Assembly: GCA_003281635.1 (NCBI GenBank)
Contig: QCBK01000001.1
Span: 1 to 64,000 of the forward strand
From: Prochlorococcus sp. AG-347-G22
GTDB lineage: Bacteria > Cyanobacteriota > Cyanobacteriia > PCC-6307 > Cyanobiaceae
DNA: 64,000 bases
Reading direction: 5' to 3'
The position numbers and the translations under genes are program-made. Numbering within the stretch: the first letter of the stretch is position 1; each line of letters begins with the position of its first letter. Below the pieces are notes generated by a model. The model ran no database searches and was not told where the DNA came from. It was given only the letters and a program-made list of their open reading frames with translations. Positions 1 to 10,826 of the stretch are shown here, piece by piece.

Positions 1-76
1 CACAATCAATATTTTTCCATTCTTCATCAAATGACATTGCAAAGCTATCAGCATTATCAAATAGTTTATCTTTCAT
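1..76 (-). CDS. partial CDS (5' end only), hypothetical protein
   Basis: Minus-strand ATG at 76 opens MKDKLFDNADSFAMSFDEEWKNID... and runs off the window edge. Confidence 0.45.
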   Translation of the reverse strand, partial: MKDKLFDNADSFAMSFDEEWKNIDC

Positions 77-306
77 AAAATTTAGAATTTAAATTAAGAA
101 AATTTCAGAAATCCGACCAAATCTGAAGGAGTAATTAGAACAAGCATGTAAAACTATACTCATGACTATTTAAGAAATAAATTTTTATGAGTTTCCTCAT
201 AAATTATACTTTAATGTCATTATTTAAATTTATACATAAGTGCTATCAATCAAAACCTAATTTAATTTGACAGAAGTGTTACAATATTGACATATGCAAA
301 ATATCC

Positions 307-675
307 ATGGAAAATAAAGTAAAGAGAATAGGATATCTCCCCAGAAAAAGAGTACTTGAAATTATTGATGAAATATCCAAGAGCGAATCTATAAGTAGAT
401 CTAAGGTAGTTGGAATATTAGTCGAAGAGGCATTAGATGCCAGAGGAATTGCGAATTTTGGATATAGTAATATCAGTAAATCTAATATATACAAGTCAGA
501 TAATTATAAAGATCTCCAAAATGAGAATACTCAATTAAAGGATGCGGAAGATGAATTTGTTGATGATAGTGGTTACACAGTACCTTCTCATAAAACATTG
601 GATCGTTCAATATCTTCTGCAGATATTGAATTAGCAAATAAAATTAATATTCTTAAGGAATCTGGATTAATATAA
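307..675 (+). CDS. hypothetical protein, N-terminus resembles a ribbon-helix-helix-like segment
   Basis: 122-aa ORF; short basic N-terminus then amphipathic helices. Confidence 0.6.
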   Translation: MENKVKRIGYLPRKRVLEIIDEISKSESISRSKVVGILVEEALDARGIANFGYSNISKSNIYKSDNYKDLQNENTQLKDAEDEFVDDSGYTVPSHKTLDRSISSADIELANKINILKESGLI

Positions 676-789
676 ATACCATTGTTTAATTATTAAATTT
701 TTTTATGCATAAAATTGGATCATTGTTTATTCTTAGTCAAGAAAAATATTCTAAATACATAATTCGAATATTAATTTCTTAATTAAAAA

Positions 790-2109
790 ATGAAAGATAT
801 TAAATGCCCCTCATGCGGGAAAAATTTCCAAATTGATCCTAGTAGCTTTGAAGAAATACTTCATCAGATAAAAGACGAAGAATTTAACAAGCAAATAAGA
901 GAAAGACTAATTTTGGCTGAGGAAGATAATAAAAAAGCTATGGAAATTTTAAAAAGTGAGTTAAAAATACAGTTGATAGAGCAAAATCGTATAAAAGAGT
1001 CTGAGATCCAAAATCTTGAATCTAAATTAAAAATAGCTGAAGAAAAGAAAACAAATGATGTTAATAATTTAAAAAATCAAGCATCAAATAAAATTAATTC
1101 TCTTAATAATGAAGTAATAAAGTTAAGGGATGAAATTAAGAACCAGACTTTAATATCAGAATTATCTTTGAAAAACAAAATTAGTGAAGCTGTTACTAAT
1201 TTAGAGAAAGAGAACTCATCTTTAACAAATTCCATTGAAAAGATGAGGCTTGAACATTCAATTAATGAAAAATTAATTGAAGAAAAGTTTAAAAGCAAAA
1301 TTAGTGAAAGGGACCTGACTATTCAGGAGTTAAGAGAAATGAAATCGAGATTATCTACAAAAATGGTTGGAGAAACCTTAGAAATTCATTGCGAAACCCA
1401 ATTCAATCTGAATCGTGCCTCTGCATTTAAAAACTCTTATTTTGAAAAGGATAATGATGCCACTTCTGGAAGTAAAGGTGACTATATATTTAGAGAATTT
1501 GATAAAAATAGAACTGAAGTCGTATCTATAATGTTTGAGATGAAGAACGAAAGTTTAAATGGAACTAATAAAAGAAAAAACGAAGATTTTTTAAAAGAAT
1601 TAGATAAAGATAGAAGACAAAAATCCTGTGAATACGCAGTGCTCGTTTCGCTTCTAGAACCAGATAGTGAACTCTATAATGCAGGAATAGTAGATGTTTC
1701 ACATAGATTTCCAAAGATGTATGTCATAAGACCACAATTTTTCTTGCCGATTATTTCTCTGCTCAGAAATGCATCTATGGAAACTTTAAAATACAAGTCA
1801 CAAATTGATTTAATGAAACGAGAGAATTATGACATAACTAATTTTGAAAGTACTCTTGAGCAATTTAAGAATGCAGTTGGTAAAAATGTCTCACTTGCTC
1901 AAGATAGATTTAATGATGCAATTTCAGAAATTGATAAATCAATAAGCCATCTGCAAAAAACTAAAGAGGCTTTAATTCTCTCAAAAAAACATCTTTTATC
2001 AGCTGACAGCAAATCTCAAGATTTAACAGTAAAAAAATTAACTAGAAATAACCCAACCATGAAGAAAAAGTTTAATGATTTAAATAATTTCGAAGATGAA
2101 GTGGCATAA
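790..2109 (+). CDS. DUF2130-like protein (N-terminal CPSCG zinc ribbon, coiled coil)
   Basis: 439 aa; MKDIKCPSCGKNFQ start, long coiled coil, GDYIFREFD...VSIMFEMKNE nuclease-like core. Confidence 0.75.
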   Translation: MKDIKCPSCGKNFQIDPSSFEEILHQIKDEEFNKQIRERLILAEEDNKKAMEILKSELKIQLIEQNRIKESEIQNLESKLKIAEEKKTNDVNNLKNQASNKINSLNNEVIKLRDEIKNQTLISELSLKNKISEAVTNLEKENSSLTNSIEKMRLEHSINEKLIEEKFKSKISERDLTIQELREMKSRLSTKMVGETLEIHCETQFNLNRASAFKNSYFEKDNDATSGSKGDYIFREFDKNRTEVVSIMFEMKNESLNGTNKRKNEDFLKELDKDRRQKSCEYAVLVSLLEPDSELYNAGIVDVSHRFPKMYVIRPQFFLPIISLLRNASMETLKYKSQIDLMKRENYDITNFESTLEQFKNAVGKNVSLAQDRFNDAISEIDKSISHLQKTKEALILSKKHLLSADSKSQDLTVKKLTRNNPTMKKKFNDLNNFEDEVA

Positions 2110-2208
2110 TTAACTAAATAATTTTGAAATTAAAAATAGTTAAAAAAATATTTTATTTCTAATGTATAAATATAATAATAATAATAATAAATTTTATAGT
2201 AAAAAATA

Positions 2209-2490
2209 ATGTCTATCAACACCCCGATTTTCACTATTGCCAAAAATCTTAATATCGAAAGTAATAGAGTATTATTAGCCTGCAAGAAACTTGGAATCAA
2301 TGCAAAAGGTGCAACAAAAAGATTAAATGAGGAAGAATTAGAAAAAATTAAAAGTTATTTCGAAACGGGCAAAAATGTTTCAGATGAAGTGATTAATTTA
2401 ACTAAAGCTAAAGCTAAAAGTAGTTCAAGAAAAATAGTAGAAAAAGTAAAGATAAACTATTTTCCAAATAGACTTATTCGTAAATCTTAA
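2209..2490 (+). CDS. small stand-alone IF2-N-like domain protein
   Basis: FTIAKNLNIESNRVLLACKKLGINAKGATKRLNEEELEKIKSYF resembles the IF-2 N-terminal domain; no GTPase follows. Confidence 0.55.
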   Translation: MSINTPIFTIAKNLNIESNRVLLACKKLGINAKGATKRLNEEELEKIKSYFETGKNVSDEVINLTKAKAKSSSRKIVEKVKINYFPNRLIRKS

Positions 2491-2574
2491 ATAAAACTTA
2501 TTTTTTCTAATTACTTAAAACAATAAGCCACAGAAGAAAAAAACAATGATTTATCATAAGTAAAAATACTTAAA

Positions 2575-2988
2575 ATGAGCTTAAGCAAAGTTTTAAATTC
2601 TCTTAATAAATCTTGGGAAAGAGATGATATTCTTTTACAAATAAAGGATGGGTTAGGCACAGATAAAATAGTTAATGATTTTCTTGCTAAAAACGAGATG
2701 CAAATCAAAGAATTAAACTCTTTATTAAGACCAGAAGATATTGATTTATTAAATCAAGTAGAACAACTCTCAACTTGTGAATCTAAATTAATAAATGAGA
2801 TTAAAAACTTAAATTATTTAAAAAATGATGAAAATCATCTCATTATGAATCAGAAAAATATTGAGCAATATAATAGAGTTTCTTTTAACAAAATTAGTTC
2901 ATTCATGATGAATTGGAGTAACAAATTTGTAGTTATTGCTTTATTAGCAATTTCAGCCATAGCTTTATCAAAACAAGCGTGGGCATAA
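2575..2988 (+). CDS. hypothetical protein with C-terminal TM segment
   Basis: 137-aa ORF; hydrophobic C-terminus FVVIALLAISAIALS. Confidence 0.55.
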   Translation: MSLSKVLNSLNKSWERDDILLQIKDGLGTDKIVNDFLAKNEMQIKELNSLLRPEDIDLLNQVEQLSTCESKLINEIKNLNYLKNDENHLIMNQKNIEQYNRVSFNKISSFMMNWSNKFVVIALLAISAIALSKQAWA

Positions 2989-3008
2989 TTAGCTAAATTA
3001 ACTACATT

Positions 3009-4016
3009 GTGAGAGATGTAGTTTTGCGAACTAAACAAGAATATTTAATAAGATATAAAGATGGAAATCTTTATTGTGAACTTGCAGATATTTGGATTGA
3101 TCCCAGCAAGCCAGTTAAAAGGGCATTAATAACTCATGCTCATTTTGATCACTTTACATTTGGCTGTGAAGAATACATATCTACTAAGGAAACTGCGATA
3201 CTTCTTAAGGAAAGAGTTGGAAATAATATCAAAATTAAGACTTTTGAATATGGAGAAGAATTCAAGATAAATGGTATTAATATCTCCTTTCATCCATCCG
3301 GTCACATCCTTGGATCTAGTCAAATAAGGTTTATTTTTGCTGAAGAAAAATGGCTAATTTCTGGTGACTTTAAGCTTCAAAAAGATGATACCTGCAAACA
3401 ATATGAACTAGTAAAAACTGATTATTTAATAAGCGAATGTACTTTTGGTTTGCCAATATTTAAGTGGGATGAATCAAATAAAATAGCAAATGATATTTCA
3501 AAATGGATAACTAATTCACCAGATAAAACTTCTTTACTTTTCTGTTATTCACTTGGAAAAGCTCAGAGATTGTTAAACGAAATTAGTCAAACCAATTTTA
3601 AAGGCAATATTTATACCCATGGCAGTATTCATAAAATGAACAATAGTTATAAAAAACTTGGAATTGATATTAAAGATACTATAAAAATCGAAAATAAAAA
3701 AAAGATCGATGAACTTAAAGGAAGTCTAATATTATTACCACCATCTTTAAGTAAGGGCTCTTATCTAAAAAATTTCAAAAATATTCAAACAGCTTTTGCG
3801 AGTGGATGGATGTCAATAAGAGCTCTAAGAAAAAGATCAGGATATGATAAGGGGTTCCCAATCTCTGATCATGCAGATTGGGATGGAATTCTGGAAGTAG
3901 TAAAAAAGTCTGAAGCAAAAAATGTATTTTTTCATCATGGAGATAGCGAAACTTTAAGTAAATTTTTAGTTGAAAAGGAATCAATAAATGTTCTATTCTT
4001 CGGTAAACAAATATGA
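3009..4016 (+). CDS. ligase-associated MBL-fold DNA exonuclease
   Basis: HAHFDH metallo-beta-lactamase motif, ALITHAHFDHFTFG, FHPSGHILGSSQ, C-terminal SDHADWDG; GTG start; 4-bp overlap with ligase. Confidence 0.85.
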   Translation: MRDVVLRTKQEYLIRYKDGNLYCELADIWIDPSKPVKRALITHAHFDHFTFGCEEYISTKETAILLKERVGNNIKIKTFEYGEEFKINGINISFHPSGHILGSSQIRFIFAEEKWLISGDFKLQKDDTCKQYELVKTDYLISECTFGLPIFKWDESNKIANDISKWITNSPDKTSLLFCYSLGKAQRLLNEISQTNFKGNIYTHGSIHKMNNSYKKLGIDIKDTIKIENKKKIDELKGSLILLPPSLSKGSYLKNFKNIQTAFASGWMSIRALRKRSGYDKGFPISDHADWDGILEVVKKSEAKNVFFHHGDSETLSKFLVEKESINVLFFGKQI

Positions 4017-5653
4017 GCTTAAAAAATTTTTCAGAATTATTTGTAGATTTAGATTCAAATAACAGTACAAATAAAAAAATTGATGTTTTAAAGAATTATT
4101 TTTTATCTAATGATCCAATAGATAATTCATGGGCAATATATTTACTGACTGGAAAAAGTAATAAAAGATTTATTAGTGGAAGATATTTAAAAAATCTTTT
4201 TTCTCAAATATATGAATACCCTGAATGGTTAATTGATACATGTTATCTAAAAGTTGGTGATTCTGCTGAGGTAATAACGTTATTACTTAAAAATAAAAGT
4301 ACTACCAGAAAAAAGAAATTATCAAATATAAGTCTCAATGAATTACTAAGCAAAACAATACCTGATTTATCAAAACTCAATGAGGAGGAGAAAAATTTAC
4401 AAATTAAAAATATTTGGGAAACATTACCTGAAGATAACCATCTAATTTTCAATAAAATTCTTACAGGAACTTTTAGAATAGGAGTCTCTATAGGATTAAT
4501 CACAAAATCAATATCAAAACTAATTAATATTGATGAAGAGATTATTTCCCATAGGTTGATGGGGAATTTTGAGCCTTCAATTGATTCATATGAATTTTTA
4601 ATTAACAAGAATATCAATCTTCAAGAGTTAAATTCCAAACCATTTCCATTTCTTCTAGCAAATACTATTGAAGATAAAATCTTCAAAAATTCAATAAATG
4701 ATTTTCAATTTGAGTGGAAATACGACGGTATAAGGATGCAATTAATTAAAAGATCAGGCAATGTTTCGTTATGGACAAGAGGCCAAGAATTAGTAAATGA
4801 ATCTTTCCCAGAATTAGTAGAGAAAATGTCACATATAAAAGATGATTTTGTTCTTGATGGAGAATTATTAGTTTGGAATTTTAAAGAACAAATTGCCTTT
4901 GATTTTTCTTTACTTCAAAAAAGAATAAATAGAAAGTCCCCTACTAGATCAATCCAAATAAAATATCCAATTATTTTTATTGCTTATGATCTTTTAGAGA
5001 TTAATGGGAGAGATATAAGAGAAATTAAATTAGAAAATAGAAGAATTGAATTAGAAAAATATTTTTCAAAATGGCAAATTAAAACTGAGAATAATATCTC
5101 TGATATTTTCAAAATATGTGATTTAATCTTTCCTAAAGATTGGCCTGATGCTTTAACTTATAAAGAAAAATCTCGAGAAAATAATACTGAAGGATTAATA
5201 ATTAAGAAAAAGAATTCTATATACTCTTCCGGTAGAAAGAAAGGTATTTGGTGGAAATATAAAGTTGATCCAATGCAACTGGATGCAGTTCTAATTTACG
5301 CTAGGGGCGGTAGCGGTAGAAGAGCTGGTCTTTATACAGATTACAGTTTTGCATTATGGAAAGACAAAGAATTAATTAAATTTGCAAGTGCTTATTCTGG
5401 TTTAACGAATATTGAGATTAATGAGCTAGATAAATGGATAAGAAAAAATACAATAGAAAAATTTGGTCCTGTTCGATCTTTAAAACCAGAAATGGTATTC
5501 GAAATATCTTTTGAGAAAATACAAATTTCTAAACGTCATAAGTCAGGCATAGCAGTACGATTTCCAAGAATAACAAAATGGAGAAAAGATAAAAAAATTA
5601 ATGATGCAGATAGCCTAGAGAATGCTTACAAACTAATGAAAAAAATATCTTGA
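4013..5653 (+). CDS. ATP-dependent DNA ligase
   Basis: Adenylation motif EWKYDGIR, LDGELLVW, EGLIIKKK, WWKYK motifs. Confidence 0.9.
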   Translation: MSLKNFSELFVDLDSNNSTNKKIDVLKNYFLSNDPIDNSWAIYLLTGKSNKRFISGRYLKNLFSQIYEYPEWLIDTCYLKVGDSAEVITLLLKNKSTTRKKKLSNISLNELLSKTIPDLSKLNEEEKNLQIKNIWETLPEDNHLIFNKILTGTFRIGVSIGLITKSISKLINIDEEIISHRLMGNFEPSIDSYEFLINKNINLQELNSKPFPFLLANTIEDKIFKNSINDFQFEWKYDGIRMQLIKRSGNVSLWTRGQELVNESFPELVEKMSHIKDDFVLDGELLVWNFKEQIAFDFSLLQKRINRKSPTRSIQIKYPIIFIAYDLLEINGRDIREIKLENRRIELEKYFSKWQIKTENNISDIFKICDLIFPKDWPDALTYKEKSRENNTEGLIIKKKNSIYSSGRKKGIWWKYKVDPMQLDAVLIYARGGSGRRAGLYTDYSFALWKDKELIKFASAYSGLTNIEINELDKWIRKNTIEKFGPVRSLKPEMVFEISFEKIQISKRHKSGIAVRFPRITKWRKDKKINDADSLENAYKLMKKIS

Positions 5654-8136
5654 AAAATATTACGAAAAATAATAAACAAAATAATTTAATTTCTAAAATT
5701 AAACAGTTTTTCTCCACAAATGGATGGGAGCCACTACCCTATCAGATCGAATCTTGGGAAGCATTTTTAAATGGAGAGAGTGGAATAATACAAGTTCCTA
5801 CTGGATGTGGCAAAACTTATGCTGCATTAATGGGACCTCTATCAAAGATAGAAGATACCAAAAACAATAAAAGTGTGAATATATTATTAATAACCCCTTT
5901 AAAAGCACTAAGTAGAGATCTAAAAAATTCCATTCAAATAGCAGCTTTGCATTTCAATAAAGAAATCACTGTTGAAATCAGGAACGGGGATACAACCCCA
6001 TATGAAAAGAAAAAGCAACTAGCTAAACCACCTAATATTCTTATTACCACTCCAGAGTCTTTATCTCTTTTACTTTCTAATAAAAAATCTAATAATCTGT
6101 TCAAGGAGTTGTCATCAATAATTATTGATGAATGGCATGAATTGATGGGCAGTAAAAGAGGAAATCAGTGCGAGTTATCTTTAAGTTGGCTAAGAGGTAA
6201 TATAAAAAATTTACAAATTTGGGCAATGTCTGCAACTATTGGAAATATTGAAGAAGCAGCAAGAGCAATAGTTGGGATGAGCGCAATTAAACCCAAAATT
6301 ATAAGTACAAATATTCAAAAAGAGATCGAAATTATAAGTGTACTACCAGAGAAGGAAACTACCTTTCCATGGAGTGGGCATCTTGGGATTAGAAGTCATT
6401 CTTCACTATTAAAAATCCTAGATAAAAATAAAAGCACCTTATTATTCACCAATACGAGAAATCAATCTGAAAGATGGTATCAGTGTCTTAAATTTTTTCT
6501 GCCAGAGATGGAAGACAAAGTCGCACTTCATCACGGCTCCCTTGATAAAGAGGAGAGAAAAAGAGTTGAAGAAGGGGTTAAAGACGGATTAATAAAATGG
6601 GTAGTCTGCACAAGCTCTTTAGATTTGGGAGTTGACTTCCAACCTGTAGATCAAATAGTTCAAATTGGTAGTGCAAAGAATTTAGCTAGACTTATCCAAA
6701 GAGCAGGAAGAAGTGCTCATAGACCAGGTGGAAAATCAAAAATAATTTTCATGCCTACTAATTCTTTAGAGTTATTAGAGATTAGTGCAATGAGAAGAAT
6801 AATAAAAAGTGGTATATCTGAGGAAATTAGACTTCCTGAATTATCTTATGATGTACTTCTACAACATCTAATAAGTTTGGCATGTGGAAATGGCTTTGAT
6901 CCGAAAATTGAGAAAGAAAGAATTAAAAATTGCTGGAGTTACAGAAACTTAAAAGATCAAGATTGGGATTGGTGTATTGACTTTTTAGAATATGGAGGGA
7001 AATGCCTTAAAGCTTACCCAAAATATCAAAAGATAGTTAAAGAAGAATGGCAAAATAATAATGAAAACTTTAAATATTTTGTAAAAGACAAATCTTTAAT
7101 AAGAATGCATAAGTTCAATATTGGGACGATTACAAGTGACAAATTTGTGAATGTCAAATATATGAAGGGTAAATCTTTGGGTAATTTAGAGGAAAATTTT
7201 GCTTCAAAATTAAATCCCGGAGATACATTTTACTTTGCCGGCAAAATGCTTCAATTTGTAAGAATAAGAGATATGATTTTATATGTTAAAAAATCAACAA
7301 AAAAAAGTTCTCTAATTCCTGCATGGGTTGGAGGTCAAATGGCAATTTCTGATCTACTTTGCGAGAGTTTAAGAAAAGAAATAGGTATATGCAACCAACT
7401 AGAAAATTATGATTTCTTAAATCCTGAACTCAATTCATTGCGCCCAATATTGAAGAAACAAAAAGTTCTTTCAAATATTCCAAAGAAAGATGAATTCCTT
7501 ATAGAAATATATAAAACGAAGGATTTATCAAATCTTTTTGTTTTTACACTTGATGGCAAATTTGTAAATGAAGGAATTGCATTTTTATGGGCTTTGAGAT
7601 TGGCAAAATTAAAACAATCCACATTTAGTATTACTGCTAATGATTTTGGATTCAGCTTAACTACCGCAGAAGATTATGATTTTTCCATAATAAAAAAAGA
7701 AGCTGATTACTTTTTGAATAATAAAAAATTAGAAGAAGATCTAGAAAAAGCTATTAATTTCTCAGAATTAACAAAACGTAGATTTAAAAATATTGCCCAA
7801 ATAAGTGGACTTGTAAATCAAAATAATCCAACCAAAACAAAAACCTCCTCTCAACTTCAAATAAGTTCAAGTCTTTTCTACGATGTCTTTACTAAATATG
7901 AAGAAGGGCATCTTTTGATAAAACAATCGCATCAAGAAGTTAAAGAATATCAATTAGAAAATAAAAGAATCTCTAGATCATTAGAAAGATTAAAAAATTT
8001 AAAAATTTTATTAAACGAGATAAAAACCCCAACTCCTTTTGCATTCCCCCTATTAGTTGAAAGACTTAAAAATACTTTGAGCAATGAACCAATAGAAAAA
8101 AGAATAGAAAAACTTATAAAAAAATATAGTGATTAA
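5650..8136 (+). CDS. ligase-associated Lhr-like DEXH-box helicase
   Basis: VPTGCGKTYAAL Walker A, DEWHEL, SATIGN, QRAGRSAHRPGG; 828 aa. Confidence 0.9.
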   Translation: MKNITKNNKQNNLISKIKQFFSTNGWEPLPYQIESWEAFLNGESGIIQVPTGCGKTYAALMGPLSKIEDTKNNKSVNILLITPLKALSRDLKNSIQIAALHFNKEITVEIRNGDTTPYEKKKQLAKPPNILITTPESLSLLLSNKKSNNLFKELSSIIIDEWHELMGSKRGNQCELSLSWLRGNIKNLQIWAMSATIGNIEEAARAIVGMSAIKPKIISTNIQKEIEIISVLPEKETTFPWSGHLGIRSHSSLLKILDKNKSTLLFTNTRNQSERWYQCLKFFLPEMEDKVALHHGSLDKEERKRVEEGVKDGLIKWVVCTSSLDLGVDFQPVDQIVQIGSAKNLARLIQRAGRSAHRPGGKSKIIFMPTNSLELLEISAMRRIIKSGISEEIRLPELSYDVLLQHLISLACGNGFDPKIEKERIKNCWSYRNLKDQDWDWCIDFLEYGGKCLKAYPKYQKIVKEEWQNNNENFKYFVKDKSLIRMHKFNIGTITSDKFVNVKYMKGKSLGNLEENFASKLNPGDTFYFAGKMLQFVRIRDMILYVKKSTKKSSLIPAWVGGQMAISDLLCESLRKEIGICNQLENYDFLNPELNSLRPILKKQKVLSNIPKKDEFLIEIYKTKDLSNLFVFTLDGKFVNEGIAFLWALRLAKLKQSTFSITANDFGFSLTTAEDYDFSIIKKEADYFLNNKKLEEDLEKAINFSELTKRRFKNIAQISGLVNQNNPTKTKTSSQLQISSSLFYDVFTKYEEGHLLIKQSHQEVKEYQLENKRISRSLERLKNLKILLNEIKTPTPFAFPLLVERLKNTLSNEPIEKRIEKLIKKYSD

Positions 8137-8787
8137 ATGAAAAAAAGTTCTTTTAAATTTAGTTGGGGAGATACATTGTTAGAGATGCTTCCTTCAAGAG
8201 CTTTATTTATACCGGCAACAAAAGAATTGTTAATATGCGATATTCATCTTGGGAAAGCTGAGTATTTTCAGCAGAATGGTATACCTCTCACTAATAATTC
8301 AGATAAAAATAATTTCGCAAGAATTAAAAAAATAGTAAAAAGATATAGTCCTGAAAAGTTAATAATATTGGGAGATTTATTCCACAGCAAATATTCAATA
8401 GATAAAACTCTTCAAAAAAAAGTTGAGGATCTTCCTGAACTACTAAAAACGAATGTTGAACTCATCCTCGGAAATCATGATGTAGGTTGTGACATGAGAA
8501 ATATAAAAATTTTTGACATTAGAAAATCTAAAAATATTACATTTAGCCATGAGCCAGTTAATTTAGAAAACAATAAAACCTTGAATATTTGTGGACATTA
8601 TCATCCAAAAATCTATTTAAAAAGCAATGGAAATAAATTATCTTTTAGGTGTTTCGCAATGGATAAGAATAAAAATACTTTATTCTTGCCTGCATTTGGA
8701 GACTTAACAGGAGGATATCCCTGCAAAAAATCATTCAAAAAATGGGCAATTTTATCTGAAGAAGAAATTATCGAAATAAAATCTTAA
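8137..8787 (+). CDS. pdeM: ligase-associated metallophosphoesterase/endonuclease (PdeM-like)
   Basis: DIHLGK, LGDLFHS, LGNHD and CGHYHP metallophosphoesterase motifs; immediately follows helicase. Confidence 0.85.
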   Translation: MKKSSFKFSWGDTLLEMLPSRALFIPATKELLICDIHLGKAEYFQQNGIPLTNNSDKNNFARIKKIVKRYSPEKLIILGDLFHSKYSIDKTLQKKVEDLPELLKTNVELILGNHDVGCDMRNIKIFDIRKSKNITFSHEPVNLENNKTLNICGHYHPKIYLKSNGNKLSFRCFAMDKNKNTLFLPAFGDLTGGYPCKKSFKKWAILSEEEIIEIKS

Positions 8788-8993
8788 GAAAAATCCTATT
8801 GAAGTGACTTTAATTTTTCATTTAGATATACCAATTTATACTTAAAAGTCTCGATTAGTTTATTTATCAATTAATTTAAAGTTGTTACAAATTTTCTACT
8901 AGTAAAATTAGATAATAAAAAATTTATAGAGCTAATGCCCCTTTCTTTAGCAGACAATTCACGTTATAAAAAAAATAAACACATTTTATAGAA

Positions 8994-9296
8994 ATGAGAA
9001 AATTAATAGCCTTGATTTTATTTCCATTTCTTATCATCCCATTTGGGGCAAAAGCAAATGATAATTTTTCCGTTGAGATAGAGGCACTTACATTAGTAAT
9101 GGAGCAATATAAAGAAGAAACTGAATCAAGTAATGAATTAGACATGGAAAATAAAAAGGCAAGTTACATGGCTCTTAAACAAGACGAATGCAATGCAACT
9201 GTTGAAGTTACAGAAAAAACAGGATTAGAGGTTGTAAATACCGAATCTTTTGATGTAAATGTCTGCTTGAAAGAAATATATAAAGTAATCAACTAA
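8994..9296 (+). CDS. small secreted hypothetical protein
   Basis: Signal peptide MRKLIALILFPFLIIPFGAKA. Confidence 0.55.
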   Translation: MRKLIALILFPFLIIPFGAKANDNFSVEIEALTLVMEQYKEETESSNELDMENKKASYMALKQDECNATVEVTEKTGLEVVNTESFDVNVCLKEIYKVIN

Positions 9297-9479
9297 ATAA
9301 GCAGGTTATAAACATATAGTAAAAACAAGAATTTAAAGAGGTCTTTTACTTAAAGAAGGTAAGACCTCGAGACCTAACAGAAAACTTTGGAACGGGTTCT
9401 GCTTAAACAATTAATAGCCACAATGGAATTGTAGAGGTGTAATTAAAAGTACAAAACCTAAAATTATTTTTATAATTAG

Positions 9480-9626
9480 TTATTTCTTCTTTGATAATGT
9501 TTGTGATTCTTCTCTAGACATTAAAGCTTCGATTTGAGCAAGAACTTTTTGAAGTTCATCCGTTTTTGTAAGAGAGGCTTCTGCTACTTCTCTTAATTTT
9601 TCTAACTGTTCTTTAGTTTTATCCAT
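9480..9626 (-). CDS. small hypothetical protein (48 aa), not in ORF track
   Basis: MDKTKEQLEKLREVAEASLTKTDELQKVLAQIEALMSREESQTLSKKK*; low-complexity helical. Confidence 0.55.
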   Translation of the reverse strand: MDKTKEQLEKLREVAEASLTKTDELQKVLAQIEALMSREESQTLSKKK

Positions 9627-10016
9627 GATAAATAAATTAGAAATTAACCACTTTTAATGGTTTTAATACAGATTTTTCACTCCCACACAGATTTATATTC
9701 CCTCTTTTTTTTATAAAGTCAAATAAATTTCCTTTTATTAAGGTTTTATGAGGACTTCCAATTAATTCTTTATTTATTATTGAAATCATAAGATTGCCTG
9801 AAATAGAAATACTCTTAAATTATGAAGTAAATACGGGCAATCCTATTGTTGCAGTTGTTATGAGAGCCCCTGCGAAAATCAAGAAAGGTAAAAAAGGGTA
9901 GTTTTTCAACGATAAACTTACTAATTCGAAATAACTATATAGGTATTTATACTGTTTGTCTACCCCTAAGCTTTCTTGAAAGTAAAAATATTTCTTTTAA
10001 AGGTAAAAATTAAACA

Positions 10017-10826
10017 TTAACCAAATTTACCAGATATGTATTCCTGAGTAGTTTTTTCTTTTGGAGAGTTAAAAATTTTCTTTGTTGAGTCGAATTCTGC
10101 AAGATAACCAACTTTTCCTCCATCGCCATCTTCATATTCAATAGCATTAAAAAATGCAGTCATATCACTAACTCTTAATGCCTGTTGCATATTATGGGTA
10201 ACGATAATTATTGTGTAATTCTTCTTTAGTTCATGCATAGTCTCTTCTATTTTTAAAGTAGAGATTGGATCTAACGCTGAGCATGGCTCATCCATGAGAA
10301 TTATTTCAGGCTCAATTGCGATAGTTCTAGCGATACATAATCTTTGTTGTTGCCCACCAGATAACGAGTAACCACTATCATTTAATTTATCCTTACATTC
10401 ATCCCATAAAGCAGCTTTTCTAAGTGAACTTTCCACTAATTCATCCATATCTCCAGTAAAGCCATTAATTCTTGCCCCAAATGCAATATTTTCGTAGATA
10501 GATTTCGGGAAAGGATTTGGTTGTTGAAAAACCATGCCAATTCTTCTTCTTACTTCAACTGGGTCTACTCTTTTGTCATAAATATTAGTTCCATCAAAGA
10601 GGACAGTCCCTTTTAATGAGCAATTAGGAATTAGATCGTTCATCCTATTTAAAGATCTAAGAACAGTTGATTTACCGCAACCTGAAGGTCCAATAAGGGA
10701 GGTTATATTTCCTTTTTTAAAATTACAAAAAACATTTCTTACTGCTTCAAAAGTTCCATAGCTAATAGAGACATTCTCAAGAGATAAGATGATATTCTTT
10801 GGTGTTTTTTTATTAGTTTTAATCAT
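10017..10826 (-). CDS. pstB: phosphate ABC transporter ATP-binding protein
   Basis: [34 protein letters not shown]. Confidence 0.95.
   Translation of the reverse strand: MIKTNKKTPKNIILSLENVSISYGTFEAVRNVFCNFKKGNITSLIGPSGCGKSTVLRSLNRMNDLIPNCSLKGTVLFDGTNIYDKRVDPVEVRRRIGMVFQQPNPFPKSIYENIAFGARINGFTGDMDELVESSLRKAALWDECKDKLNDSGYSLSGGQQQRLCIARTIAIEPEIILMDEPCSALDPISTLKIEETMHELKKNYTIIIVTHNMQQALRVSDMTAFFNAIEYEDGDGGKVGYLAEFDSTKKIFNSPKEKTTQEYISGKFG

Noticed and set aside
2169-2191. (ATA)n trinucleotide run considered as a repeat/phase-variation element
   Set aside because: Short, intergenic, and common in AT-rich genomes; not in a coding frame.
9677-9688. TCACTCCCACAC resembling the Yfr1 core motif
   Set aside because: Not identical to the conserved core and no flanking hairpins or terminator in the expected arrangement.
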